Below are positions 50,982 to 59,839 of a DNA stretch of 64,000 nt, piece by piece; position 1 is the stretch's first letter; each line of letters starts with the position of its first letter. Source of the stretch: Sandarakinorhabdus glacialis. GTDB taxonomy: Bacteria > Pseudomonadota > Alphaproteobacteria > Sphingomonadales > Sphingomonadaceae. The DNA lies in NCBI RefSeq assembly GCF_014643455.1, contig NZ_BMJM01000002.1:406-64405 (forward strand), read 5' to 3'. The translations under genes and the position numbers were made by a program. The notes beneath the pieces were generated by a model. The model saw nothing but the letters and a program-made list of their open reading frames with translations. It was not told where the DNA came from and ran no database searches.

Positions 50982-51977
50982 TTACAGCTCGAGGTTGGTC
51001 ACATCGCCGAAGCGCATGTCGGTGTGCATCGAGAACGCGGCGATTGCCTGAAAGCGCAGGCCCGGTGCGGGTTTGCCGCCCGAGGGTGCGGAAGTGACCG
51101 GGGCGCCGCCGACGAGGCCGAGGTCGGCGGCGATGGCGACGCTGGTATTGTCGAACACGTCGACCTCGGCACCGTCGAAGAGTGTCATTGCCGAGTCGGC
51201 GAGGCGCCATTCGGCGCGGACGAGCGATTGGTAGCAGGCCAGGGTCGAATGCTCGGCGTCGCGGATTTGCTTGAGGTTGGTGACTGAAAACAGGCCGGGG
51301 TCGATTTCCTCGAGGAGATCGATGATTTCGTCCTCGAAAATGCTGGTCAGGAGCCCTGTGCTGACTAGCGACCAGGGGAAGGGGTGCGTGGCGGGGGCAG
51401 CAGTGATGGTGGGGCCGGCGGCGACCACAGGGCTGGCCGGACTTGCGGGGGCGCCGGTGCGGATGGCAACGACGGGGAGTATCTCCTGCTCGGTGTTGCG
51501 GTCGCGGCGGACGAAGCCGGGCATGGCGACGGCGGCGGTGAAGATGCCGTCGCTGCCGGTTTCCATGGTGATGGTGCCGAGCATCTTGGGGAAACCGAGG
51601 ACAGCCTGGCCGCTGATCGCCGAGGTGCCGTTGGTGACACCGATATAGGGGAAGGCCCAGCTGAGCTCGGTCGGGAACCAGATGCCCCAGATATTGCTGT
51701 AACGGATGACCGGGAACATGAAGAAGAATTCGTTCTGGCTGGTGTAGCCGAGCTCCTCCTGCCCCTCGATGAACATTTTGGGATAGTGGCTGACGCAGGC
51801 CCAGACGAAGGGCATCAGCGGCCGGAACTGGTGCGAGTCGCCGATATTCAGGAAGCGGTCGCACCAGGCCTGGAGGTTGATGTCGGTCGCCGCCAGCGTG
51901 CAGCCGGTGACGCTGACCGCCTCGAAGACATAGGGTTGCGGGCTTTGCTGGCAATCGGTCGATTCGACGAAGGTCAT
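50982..51977 (-). CDS. Acetoacetate-decarboxylase-fold protein
   Basis: A 331-residue protein. The best family signal is the stretch WAFPYIGVTNGTSAISGQAV followed by LGFPKMLGTITMETGSDG, like the Y..V.......G..GFPK.L region of acetoacetate decarboxylases, where the first Lys of PKK forms the Schiff base. Here the second Lys is Met, so the chemistry may differ; many ADC-like enzymes are aldolases or dehydratases. It is the last gene of a leftward chain with ATGA overlaps (FAD oxidoreductase, unknown, prenyl synthase, reductase, this gene). Family assignment is moderate and function unknown. Confidence 0.55.
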   Translation of the reverse strand: MTFVESTDCQQSPQPYVFEAVSVTGCTLAATDINLQAWCDRFLNIGDSHQFRPLMPFVWACVSHYPKMFIEGQEELGYTSQNEFFFMFPVIRYSNIWGIWFPTELSWAFPYIGVTNGTSAISGQAVLGFPKMLGTITMETGSDGIFTAAVAMPGFVRRDRNTEQEILPVVAIRTGAPASPASPVVAAGPTITAAPATHPFPWSLVSTGLLTSIFEDEIIDLLEEIDPGLFSVTNLKQIRDAEHSTLACYQSLVRAEWRLADSAMTLFDGAEVDVFDNTSVAIAADLGLVGGAPVTSAPSGGKPAPGLRFQAIAAFSMHTDMRFGDVTNLEL

Positions 51978-53047
51978 GATCGCTCCTGAAGCACTTCGGC
52001 GCAGCCGAGTTCGAGGATGAAATCGCTGCCGTACAGCTTTGAGGGGGTCCAGAAGCCGGGCTTGCGGTCGCCAGACAGCACGCGGCGGACGATGGCATCG
52101 GTTGTGATGGCGGTGACGACATGGCCGTCGCCGATGCGCAACCGCAGCGTGGCGACGCGCCGCCAGCGGTCGATGGCTTCGGCGACGAGGACGAAGCCGT
52201 TGTCATCAAGTGCCTCGGCATCAGTGGCGTCCGGGCCCTCGTTGCCGGTTGCCGGCCACAGGTCGGCGAAAGCGCGGGACCAGCTGCGTCCCGCCGCCGT
52301 TTCGCCAAGCGGCGCCAGCGCGCCCGCCATGCGGACTGCCAGCCGGGTCGGCGTGCCACCCTCGGCATAGGTTTCGATATTGGCGATGCCGGTGCTGAAT
52401 TGCCCGGTGACGATCTCCGGCCAGGTCACCGCCACTGCCGGCGCCGGGCCGTTGCCGAAATCGAAGTGGCGGGTGTCGTGGCCCGCGGGGGTGTAGGCGA
52501 TGGCGCCGCCGCGCAGCGACCGGATGGTGGCGGCGTTCATGCCGCCGATGGTCCGCACCGAGCCGCGCACGAGCCGGTTGTGCCGCGACGCCGCTAGCCG
52601 CAGCGCGGTGGTGCCGGGATTGCGCTGCACCGCCATCGCGGCGAGGCAGTCGGTGGCGACGATGCAGACGCCGACGCCTGGCATCAGCATGATACCGGCA
52701 GCGGCGGCTTCGTCAGACAGGCCCATCGCCCGTTCGAAGACCGGCCATTCGCCGGTGATATCGAGATAGTCGACGCCGCAGCGCAGGCAGGCGGCGAGCA
52801 TGGCGGGGGCGGTATGGATGAACGGCCCGGCGGCGTTGACCAACAGGCCGATGCCGGCGAGTCCCGCGTCGATTGCCGCCGCGTCGCCGAGTTCGAAGGC
52901 GCGCCAGTCGAGCTGCAAACGCGCGCCGAGCGCCGCCAGCGCCGGTGCGTTGCGCCCGGCAAGGATTAACTCGAGGTCGACCATGCGCTCGGCGATCAGC
53001 CCGCCGCTGAAGCCGGTGGCACCGTAAAGCAGGACCCGGCCGGTCAT
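51974..53047 (-). CDS. Saccharopine-dehydrogenase-like NAD(P)-binding oxidoreductase
   Basis: A 357-residue protein beginning MTGRVLLYGATGFSGGLIAE, a Rossmann motif GATGFSG, then LILAGRNAPALAALG and LLVNAAGPFIHTAPAMLAAC with VDYLDITGEWPVF. This is the pattern of saccharopine-reductase-like and trans-acting enoyl reductase proteins, some of which act in lipid synthesis (for example mycobacterial phthiocerol esters). It overlaps the ADC-like gene and the prenyl synthase gene by ATGA on both sides. A reductase step on a prenyl or ketone intermediate is inferred. Confidence 0.82.
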   Translation of the reverse strand: MTGRVLLYGATGFSGGLIAERMVDLELILAGRNAPALAALGARLQLDWRAFELGDAAAIDAGLAGIGLLVNAAGPFIHTAPAMLAACLRCGVDYLDITGEWPVFERAMGLSDEAAAAGIMLMPGVGVCIVATDCLAAMAVQRNPGTTALRLAASRHNRLVRGSVRTIGGMNAATIRSLRGGAIAYTPAGHDTRHFDFGNGPAPAVAVTWPEIVTGQFSTGIANIETYAEGGTPTRLAVRMAGALAPLGETAAGRSWSRAFADLWPATGNEGPDATDAEALDDNGFVLVAEAIDRWRRVATLRLRIGDGHVVTAITTDAIVRRVLSGDRKPGFWTPSKLYGSDFILELGCAEVLQERS

Positions 53048-54123
53048 TGGCGCTCGAACACCCAGGGCACCAAGCCTTCCAGAAACGTCGTGTCGCGCGA
53101 TGGCGGCAGATGCCCGAAGGCGGCGCCGAATTCATGCGCGGCGGCACCCGCGAGCCCGCCGGCGACGCAGCGGGCGTATTCGACGGCGCCGGTGCGCTCG
53201 ATCAGGCCGGCGATATCGTTGACCATCGCGGCGGTGCGATCGGTGCGCCCGAGCCGCAGGAACGCGTCGAGGTCGCTGCGGCCGGCGGGGCTGGCGCGCT
53301 GGCGGGCGCGGATCAGGACGAGCGTGCGCTTGCCTTCGTAAAGGTCGCCATTAGCTTCCTTGCCGTAGGCGGCGTCGGCAACAAGATTGAGGAGATCGTC
53401 CTGGATCTGGAAGGCGGCGCCGAGGAAAAAGCCGAAGCGGATGACCGCGTTGGGGTGAGCGGCATGGCGACCGTGCCCGCTGCCGACCAGCGCGCCGAGT
53501 TGCGCCGGCCAGATCGTCGACATCCAGGCGGTCTTCTTGAGCACCATTTCGAGATAATCGGTTTCGGTCAGGTCGGTGCGGTTGCCGTCGCGCCAGCCGA
53601 GCTCGAGCGCCTGGCCCTCGGCGGTCTGGCGCGCCATGTGGAGCGTGGCCGACATCGCCTGCCAGGCGATGTCGTCGCCGCGTGCGCGCAGGCTGTCGAG
53701 GAGCGGCTGCAGCGCGATCGCCATCATCGCGTCGCCGGTATTGATCGCCAGCGGCACGCCGTGGAGCATGTGCAGCGTCGGGGTGCCGCGACGGATCTCG
53801 CTGCCGTCCTCGATGTCGTCGTGGATGAGCAGGGCGTTGTGGAAGATCTCGATCGCCGCCGCGCTGCCGATGATTTCATCGAGCGGGGCGCCATGGGCCC
53901 GCGCCACCGCGATGCAGATCGACGGCCGCATCATCTTGCCGCGCCGGCGCGGATAGTCGGTGACCAGCGCGCCGAGATAAGGGGCAGCGGCGACCGAAGA
54001 CAAGGCCTGTTCGACCGCCACCCGGGTCGCTGCGCCGTATTCGCGCAGCAGCGCGGGGACGATCGCAGGCGTCTGCCGTGCCAATGTATGCGGTGCTGTG
54101 AGTGTCGCCGCCGCCGCTGTCAT
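53044..54123 (-). CDS. Polyprenyl diphosphate synthase
   Basis: A 359-residue trans-isoprenyl synthase. The first aspartate-rich motif is DDIED at residues 102-106 in LLIHDDIEDGSEIRRGTPTL; the second is degenerate, FQIQDDLLNLVAD, where DDxxD normally stands. RRRGKMMRPSICIAVA is the upstream substrate-binding region and YEGKRTLVLIRA the later KRT motif. It condenses isopentenyl diphosphate to make a C15-C20 or longer diphosphate. The embedded position in an operon with an FAD oxidoreductase points to a dedicated isoprenoid product. Confidence 0.9.
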   Translation of the reverse strand: MTAAAATLTAPHTLARQTPAIVPALLREYGAATRVAVEQALSSVAAAPYLGALVTDYPRRRGKMMRPSICIAVARAHGAPLDEIIGSAAAIEIFHNALLIHDDIEDGSEIRRGTPTLHMLHGVPLAINTGDAMMAIALQPLLDSLRARGDDIAWQAMSATLHMARQTAEGQALELGWRDGNRTDLTETDYLEMVLKKTAWMSTIWPAQLGALVGSGHGRHAAHPNAVIRFGFFLGAAFQIQDDLLNLVADAAYGKEANGDLYEGKRTLVLIRARQRASPAGRSDLDAFLRLGRTDRTAAMVNDIAGLIERTGAVEYARCVAGGLAGAAAHEFGAAFGHLPPSRDTTFLEGLVPWVFERQ

Positions 54124-54929
54124 GGCGGGGTGGCGCCGGGTGGTCGCACCTCGATGGTCAGTGTGCCGAGCACGGTGTTGCTCGCCTCGTCGGTGACGTC
54201 GCCTGTATAAGTGGCCGCGGGCTGGTCGTCGGGGATGGTGATGACCGCGACGATGCCCCGGCCGGCCTGCGCCGGGCGAAAGCGCGTGCCGGTGATCGCG
54301 GGATGGTCGCCGCCGACCGGCTTGAGCGCCTGCAACGTCAGGATGGTCGGCCGCGGCGGCGGTTGCAGCGTCGTCGGCGTCGCCGTTCCGCCGCGCGTGC
54401 CGCGAAACACGCAGGTCAGCGGCACTGGGTCCTGCGGGGTCGGTTTCGGGATGCGCGGCGGCCTGTCGCTGTTGTCGTCGCCGCTTGGTCTGATGGCGGC
54501 GAGAATCTTGGGATCGCGCAGCACCGCCGCAAGCAGGTCGAAGCCCGTGGTGCTGAGATCGCGCGACAATTGCAGCATGCGCTTGCCGAGCCGGTTGATG
54601 TCGCTGGGCAGGTCATCGGCCTGGTAAGAGCCGGCGCGAAAGCGATCGGCGGCGGTGCGGCCTTGCTTGAGGTTCTCGCCGATGACGTGATAGCCGATGC
54701 GGACCGCCTCGGCGACGATCTGGCTGACTTCGGGGAGGTCGCCGCTACCGGCGGGGGTGGGATCGGGATCGGGATTGGGATCGGGCTTGGCAGGTGGAGG
54801 CTTCTTCCGTCGCACGTTTTCCACGGCTGCCTCCACCGGCGCCGGGTCGCCGCTCCAGCCGGTGCGATCGGGTGCGGTCCGCGTCGGTTCGGGGCGCCGT
54901 TTGCGAGCGGGTTTGTCGTCGACTGCCAT
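54120..54929 (-). CDS. Unknown protein with Pro-rich N-terminus
   Basis: A 269-residue protein I do not recognise. Residues 1-62 are charged and proline-rich (PPPAKPDPNPDPDPTPAG). Residues 65-150 look alpha-helical (VSQIVAEAVRIGYHVIGENL, INRLGKRMLQLSRDLSTTGF, LLAAVLRDP), somewhat phasin-like. Residues 165-269 look like a beta domain (LTCVFRGTRGGTATPTTLQP, ITIPDDQPAATYTGDVTDEA, LGTLTIEVRPPG). There is no signal peptide. It overlaps the prenyl synthase gene by ATGA and follows the FAD oxidoreductase after 28 bases. A scaffold or granule-surface role is a guess only. Confidence 0.7.
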   Translation of the reverse strand: MAVDDKPARKRRPEPTRTAPDRTGWSGDPAPVEAAVENVRRKKPPPAKPDPNPDPDPTPAGSGDLPEVSQIVAEAVRIGYHVIGENLKQGRTAADRFRAGSYQADDLPSDINRLGKRMLQLSRDLSTTGFDLLAAVLRDPKILAAIRPSGDDNSDRPPRIPKPTPQDPVPLTCVFRGTRGGTATPTTLQPPPRPTILTLQALKPVGGDHPAITGTRFRPAQAGRGIVAVITIPDDQPAATYTGDVTDEASNTVLGTLTIEVRPPGATPP

Positions 54930-54957
54930 GGTGCGCCCTTTCCTTGAATGGTTGATC

Positions 54958-57099
54958 TCAGGGGTGGTCGTAGCCGATGATGCGGTTCAGCGCCGGGGCG
55001 CCCGACAGCGCGTGCGCCGCCAGCCGGCCGGCCATGACCGCGGCTTCGGTGCAGCCGGTGTTGAGCCCGCAATCGGTCCAGTCGCCGGCGATGGTCATGT
55101 TGTCATAGGTCATGTCGAGCGGCGAAATGCGGTGCTCGAGGCTGCCGGGCAGCGACAGGACATAGCGGTCGGTCGGGTTGACGTTGGCGCGCCAATACTG
55201 GCTGTCGAAACGCGCCGGGCCGGTGGCGGCGCCAGCGCCCGGCTCGGGATCGGCGAGCAGGTCCCAGCGGAAGCCGTCGGCGCCCTTGCCGATGCCGGGC
55301 CACATGCGGCTGGCCTGCGATGCGAGGAAATCGACTGCGTTGCGCTTCACCTCGGCGTTGCGACGGGACTGATAGTCGTGGTCGTCGTCGGCCGGCGCGG
55401 GGCCGTCGGGCAGCACGCCGCAGAAATAGACCGCGGTGGCGGGCGGTGCGGCCCAGGCTTCCTCGGGAATGGTGTGCGCCATGTCGCACCAGCTGTCGAA
55501 GGGCTTGGCGAACGCCGATGCCAGCCATGGCGGCCCGTGCCAGCCGAGGCTTTCGAGGTCCTGGTCGAGCCAGACCTGGAAGGCCTGGGTGGCGACGGTC
55601 TTGACCGCCGCCGTCATGCGCCGCCAGCGGGCGTCGCGCGCGAGAATTTCCGGACAGACATCGGGGATGGCGCCGACCGACACGCCAAGCACGACAAAAT
55701 CGAAGTCGCGGCCGACCTCGAGCCGCGCCGTGTCGGCGCGGCGGCGGTCCCAGTGCGATTCGAGGTCGGCATTGTCGGCGGCGAGTTTCTCGCCATCGAT
55801 CAACTGGCTGAAGTCGGGCTCGGCCGGCCAGCATGGGCGTCCGGCGATGGTGATGAGTGGGTTGTAGTGTTCAGCGTGGAGCTTTGCCTGTACGTCGAAA
55901 TCGAGCGCGGCAACATGAGTGCGGTCACCGGGGCCAAGTTCGCCGCCGGGTGCGAGGCCGACGTTGGTAAGCCGGTGGAAGAAGCGGAACTGGACGCCGC
56001 GTTCACGCAGGACATGGTACAGCGGCGCGAAGACGACGTCGCCCATGCCGGCGCGCATCCGCCAGAACAGCGCGCCGCGATAGGCGAAGAACATCCGCAA
56101 GGCGCCGCGCATGCCCTGGCCGGCGGCGATGCCGGGGCGGGTGGCGTCGCCGTCCTCATAGGCCAGCGCGAGATCGTACAAGCCCTGGACAAAGGCCGAA
56201 TTGACGGCGCGTTCGGAGGCACCGTGCCGCCGCAGCCAGTCGCGGCAATCATGCGCGTTTATGGCATCGAGCCCGCGCGGATCGGTCAATAGTTTGTCGC
56301 GGAAGCAACCGACGATGCACGCCAGCACGAGGTCGACCATCTCCCAGACATGGCTGCGCCGGTCGTCGCCGAGCAGATGGGTCTCGAGCCATTCGCGCAT
56401 GCCACTGGCGATCGTGTCGACGAGGCGGACCAGCATCGATTCGAAGCCCCGGGGAAGCCCGGCGATGGCGATCTGGAGCAGGCCGAGCGCTTCGACGAGC
56501 ACAACGCCGCCGGCAAAGACGCCGCGGCCGAGCAGCGCGCGCATCGCGGCGATGATCTGGTCGGGATCATCGGGTGCGGGCGGCGGCGGGCTGTCGCTGC
56601 GCCGGACTTCGGTATCGAGCAGCAAGGTGATCAGCATGCCGACCGCCGCGCTCATGTAATCGGCGAGGCTCGACGGATCCTGGTCCTGGCCGTCGATGCC
56701 GAGCGCGACATCGCCGGGCAGGCCGGGGCGCGGCGAGAAACGTCCGTGCCAGCGATGCCAGCCTTCGCTGCCATGCGGCGCGAACAGGCCGATATCGGGT
56801 TCGGGCAGGAAGGCGTCCTGCCAGTCGCCGAAAACGCCCGTCGATCGCGCCGCCTCGGCGTAGCAGTCGCGCATCATGGCAAAGGCATTTTCGTAGAAAC
56901 CGAGCCAGACATGAAGGCCATGCTCCTCGATCCGGCCCGACGGGCCGCGCCCCGAAGCGCCCTTGCCGCCCAGTCGCCAGCCGAGCTGGTAGATGGTGAC
57001 GTCGAACCGGCCGCCGTGTTCGGGCCGCGTCAGTTCGAATGCTGCTGCCAACGCGCCGCATCCCCCGCCAATGATCGCCACTTTCGCCGGGGTCGACAG
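54958..57099 (-). CDS. CrtI/HpnE-like FAD-dependent oxidoreductase
   Basis: About 713 residues. The dinucleotide-binding start is KVAIIGGGCGALAAAFELTR, followed by YQLGWRLGGKGASGR and EEHGLHVWLGFYENAF, the pattern of carotenoid desaturase, isomerase and squalene-oxidising amine-oxidase-fold enzymes; NMTIAGDWTDCGLNTGCTEA near the C-terminus is the second FAD motif. The middle is longer than in CrtI. The apparent start is unusual: GGAGG at 57111-57107 lies 7 bases before CTG at 57099, giving xSTPAKVAIIGGG, while a GTG at 57081 has no ribosome site and would cut into the first strand. It heads the isoprenoid operon. Confidence 0.85.
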   Translation of the reverse strand: MSTPAKVAIIGGGCGALAAAFELTRPEHGGRFDVTIYQLGWRLGGKGASGRGPSGRIEEHGLHVWLGFYENAFAMMRDCYAEAARSTGVFGDWQDAFLPEPDIGLFAPHGSEGWHRWHGRFSPRPGLPGDVALGIDGQDQDPSSLADYMSAAVGMLITLLLDTEVRRSDSPPPPAPDDPDQIIAAMRALLGRGVFAGGVVLVEALGLLQIAIAGLPRGFESMLVRLVDTIASGMREWLETHLLGDDRRSHVWEMVDLVLACIVGCFRDKLLTDPRGLDAINAHDCRDWLRRHGASERAVNSAFVQGLYDLALAYEDGDATRPGIAAGQGMRGALRMFFAYRGALFWRMRAGMGDVVFAPLYHVLRERGVQFRFFHRLTNVGLAPGGELGPGDRTHVAALDFDVQAKLHAEHYNPLITIAGRPCWPAEPDFSQLIDGEKLAADNADLESHWDRRRADTARLEVGRDFDFVVLGVSVGAIPDVCPEILARDARWRRMTAAVKTVATQAFQVWLDQDLESLGWHGPPWLASAFAKPFDSWCDMAHTIPEEAWAAPPATAVYFCGVLPDGPAPADDDHDYQSRRNAEVKRNAVDFLASQASRMWPGIGKGADGFRWDLLADPEPGAGAATGPARFDSQYWRANVNPTDRYVLSLPGSLEHRISPLDMTYDNMTIAGDWTDCGLNTGCTEAAVMAGRLAAHALSGAPALNRIIGYDHP

Positions 57100-57207
57100 G
57101 ATCGCGCCTCCGTCACATTTTTCGGGAAGGCCGAAAGATATAAATCATTTCGCCCGGCAATGCCCCTGCGCCAAGGGCTATCTTAAGGAGTAGGCCGGTT
57201 GTGCCGG

Positions 57208-59205
57208 TTATTCGGTGGTGACCGTGTCCCGGCGTACAGGGCGAACGGTGTCATCCGCGAGCAGCGCGAACGCGGCGCGCAACTGCTTGCGCTGGTCGGC
57301 ACTGCGAAAGAACCACAGACCCATTTCGGGCCCGCCGAGCGCCTGGAACTCGGCCCATGCGGTCAGCGCCTCGTCACGCCGGCCGGCGCGTGCCAGGCTG
57401 GCGACGCGCACGGCATGGGCCGGCACATAGCCCGGGCGCACGCGGATCGCTTCGGCCTGAACGATCGCGGCCTCATCAAAACGGCCGAGGAAAAACAGGC
57501 AGTTGCCCATGCCCGATAGCTGGAACGGGCGATAAACCGAGCGTGGGTTAAGGCGCAGTGCCTTTTCGAAGCGTTCGAGCCCGCGCGATGGATTGCCGGT
57601 TTCGACGTCGACCCAGCCGCCCCAGAAGACGCTGTGGACATGCTCGGGATTGATGGCGATGGCGCGTTCGACGAGGTCGCGCGCTTCGGCCAAATTGCCG
57701 CCGATGTTCATCAGCATGCCAGCGGTGTTGACCAGCACGGTCTGGTCGTCGGGGCTGAGCTGGACGGCGGCTTCGCCCAGTGCGCGGGCGCGAGCCGCGG
57801 TGGCCTCGAGGTCGTCGGTCCAGTGGTTGACCCGCAGCGCGCCGTGGCAGAACGCTGCGACCGATGCCGCCCAGCCATAGCGCGGGTCGATTTCGAAAGC
57901 GCGTTCGGCGGCGTCGCGGCCGGCCTCGATCGAGGCGCGCGAATATTGGTTGAGCAGCGCCGAGGCGCGCATGGTCAGGTCATAGGCGTCGGCATGGGTT
58001 GCCGGCCGGGCCTCGGCGCGGCGCATCTCGGCGTCGGTGATAGTCGAATCGATGGCGCTGGCGACGGCGTTGGCGACGCGGTCCTGCAGGTCGAAGACGT
58101 CGAACACGTCGCCGTCGAAGCGTTCGGCCCAGATCTGCTCGCCGGTCGCCGCCTCGATGACCTTGACCGAGATGCGGACCTTGTCGCCGGCCTTGCGGAC
58201 GCTGCCTTCGAGGAGATAGCGCACGCCGAGCTCGCGGCCGATCTGCTGTGACGTCTTGATGGTGCTGCGATAGGTCAGGCTGGATTGGCCGGCGATGACG
58301 AACAGCGACGAGAATCGCGACAGGACGATGCTGATTTCCTCGACCATGCCGTCGGCGAAAACGTCCTGGACGACGCCGCTGGTGAGGTCGGCGAACGGCA
58401 GCACGGCGATCGACGGCTTGTGGGGCAGGGCGAATTCGGCGCTGGTGGCCAGCGCGACGGCGCTGCTTGTGATCCCGGCAAGGGTGGCGGCGGGGGCATA
58501 GTCGATTGCGGCGCGCAGGGCCGGCCCGGCGGGGCCGTCACCGTCTCGGGCCAATTCGTCCTCGAACGTGCGGAGGCGCTTGCGGGCGGCGGCGACCGCG
58601 TTGCGCGCCATCTCGCAGGCGATGGCGGCGGCGGCCACGGCTTCGTCGCGCGGATCGCGCACCAGCCAGGCGTCGGCGACGGCGAGTGCTGCGGTAATAT
58701 CGCCGGCGGCGCGCGCGGTTTCGATATGGCGCAGCACGCCGGCGGCAAAGCGCGCCTCGTGCGCCGCCCGGCAGCCGCGCAGCCAGTCGTCGAAGGCCTC
58801 GCCGAATTCGAGTCCGTCGAGCAAAGGTTCGGCACCGATCGCCGCGAGCGCCGGCGCCAGTTCTGCGGCGTCCTGCCCGGCGAGGGCGCGTTCGAGCACA
58901 TGCAGGTCGCTGTCGATGGCATCGCCTTCGAGCGACACCCATTCACGATCGGCGGCGAGGCTGTCCCCCATCGCCGCGCGCAATTCGACAAGGCATTGCC
59001 GCAAGCTGGCACGCGCCTGAGCGTCGCCGCGGTCGGGCCAGAAAAAGCCGGTCATGCGCTCCCGGCTGGCGCGATGCGGCCTGACCATTGCAAGATAACC
59101 GACCATGCCGCGGGCCCGGCGCCCAATGTTGAGCGCCGTGTCACCGACGAAAAGACCGGGGCTGCCGAACAGGCGCAGTGAGACGTTTTGCGGGGTGGTG
59201 AGCAT
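57208..59205 (-). CDS. SARP/BTAD-type regulator with TolB-like and TPR domains
   Basis: A 665-residue cytoplasmic protein. Residues 1-235 hold a winged-helix DNA-binding domain and BTAD-like helices (LRLFGSPGLFVGDTALNIGR, QARASLRQCLVELRAAMGDS). Residues 285-425 contain SIAVLPFADLTSG, FADGMVEEISIVLSRFSSLF, IGRELGVRYLLEGSVRKAGD and GEQIWAERFDGDVFDVFDLQ, the TolB-like domain usually seen in CadC-type or adenylate-cyclase-linked regulators. The rest is TPR repeats. The ATG at 59205 follows GGAGCG. It lies next to the triplicated peptide genes and may control them; the signal it senses is unknown. Confidence 0.87.
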   Translation of the reverse strand: MLTTPQNVSLRLFGSPGLFVGDTALNIGRRARGMVGYLAMVRPHRASRERMTGFFWPDRGDAQARASLRQCLVELRAAMGDSLAADREWVSLEGDAIDSDLHVLERALAGQDAAELAPALAAIGAEPLLDGLEFGEAFDDWLRGCRAAHEARFAAGVLRHIETARAAGDITAALAVADAWLVRDPRDEAVAAAAIACEMARNAVAAARKRLRTFEDELARDGDGPAGPALRAAIDYAPAATLAGITSSAVALATSAEFALPHKPSIAVLPFADLTSGVVQDVFADGMVEEISIVLSRFSSLFVIAGQSSLTYRSTIKTSQQIGRELGVRYLLEGSVRKAGDKVRISVKVIEAATGEQIWAERFDGDVFDVFDLQDRVANAVASAIDSTITDAEMRRAEARPATHADAYDLTMRASALLNQYSRASIEAGRDAAERAFEIDPRYGWAASVAAFCHGALRVNHWTDDLEATAARARALGEAAVQLSPDDQTVLVNTAGMLMNIGGNLAEARDLVERAIAINPEHVHSVFWGGWVDVETGNPSRGLERFEKALRLNPRSVYRPFQLSGMGNCLFFLGRFDEAAIVQAEAIRVRPGYVPAHAVRVASLARAGRRDEALTAWAEFQALGGPEMGLWFFRSADQRKQLRAAFALLADDTVRPVRRDTVTTE

Positions 59206-59403
59206 TCGCGCTCCATGTTGCCACGAACGCCGGGGATTGCCTTGCAGCGCGCCCCGGTCACGCACTAGTGACGCTATCGCAAGGCTGTTCCCCCGGCAAG
59301 ACACCATGACAGGACCATTCCGGATAGCGGAAAAGGCGCCGACCTGGTTAATCACCGGCGCGGCGCCTATTTTTTTGCATTTCGCTGTCCGTCCCGCCCG
59401 GCA

Positions 59404-59541
59404 TCACGCAAACCGGGGCGTATCGGCCAAGGCGACCACGACGAGGCCGCTGCCGGGCTGGCCGCCGAGGTCGATCGTGGCGGCGCTGATCGAGGCGAAG
59501 CTGAACAGGATGGCGGCGGCGGCGGCGATGAAGGTCTGCAT
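59404..59541 (-). CDS. Small secreted-peptide gene, third (divergent) copy
   Basis: A 45-codon frame, MQTFIAAAAAILFSFASISA followed by ATIDLGGQPGSGLVVVALAD, ending TPRFA. It has the same upstream leader as the two copies to its right, including GGAGACCCGCC before the ATG, and the same signal-peptide-like start ending S.AAT. The last half differs. Too short for ordinary family assignment; it is supported by repetition, ribosome site and start position. Confidence 0.6.
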   Translation of the reverse strand: MQTFIAAAAAILFSFASISAATIDLGGQPGSGLVVVALADTPRFA

Positions 59542-59567
59542 GGCGGGTCTCCTTGAATGGATTGGGT

Positions 59568-59690
59568 TCAGGCGAAGGTTGCGGAAGCGGTGGTCACACC
59601 GGCGACGGTGGCATCGACATCGACGGTAGCGGCACCGATCGACATGAGGCTGAGCGAGAAGGCGGCGACGAGGCTGAGAATGGTCTGCAT
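59568..59690 (-). CDS. Small secreted-peptide gene, second copy
   Basis: A 40-codon frame: MQTILSLVAAFSLSLMSIGA, then ATVDVDATVAGVTTASATFA. It differs from the first copy at only five positions, several by synonymous-looking or conservative changes. The first 20 residues look like a signal peptide with a plausible cut after GAA, leaving an acidic, Thr/Ala-rich peptide of about 19 residues. GGAGACCCGTC precedes the ATG. No known family is recognised. Confidence 0.65.
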   Translation of the reverse strand: MQTILSLVAAFSLSLMSIGAATVDVDATVAGVTTASATFA

Positions 59691-59716
59691 GACGGGTCTC
59701 CTTGAGTGAATTGGGT

Positions 59717-59839
59717 TCAGGCGAAGGTTGCGGAAGCGGTGGTCGCGCCGGCGACGGTGGCGTCGACATCGACGGTGGCGGCACCGATCGAGACGAAGCT
59801 GAGCGAAAAGGCGGCGATAAGGCTGAGAATGGTCTTCAT
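59717..59839 (-). CDS. Small secreted-peptide gene, first copy
   Basis: A 40-codon frame: MKTILSLIAAFSLSFVSIGA, then ATVDVDATVAGATTASATFA, preceded by GGAGACCCGCC. It is 149 bases from the equivalent point of the second copy. The conserved reading frame with changes mostly at third positions argues that the peptide is selected. The order of transcription makes it the promoter-proximal copy of a three-gene array; the SARP-like regulator gene lies about 200 bases beyond the last copy. Confidence 0.65.
   Translation of the reverse strand: MKTILSLIAAFSLSFVSIGAATVDVDATVAGATTASATFA

Noticed and set aside
54753-54790. Short tandem repeat GGGATC/GGGATT as a possible regulatory array
   Set aside because: It is in frame inside the unknown protein and encodes its PDPNPDPDP stretch, so it is explained by coding.
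59404-59839. CRISPR array
   Set aside because: The 149-base units are too long, have no constant-length spacers and contain conserved reading frames with ribosome sites.
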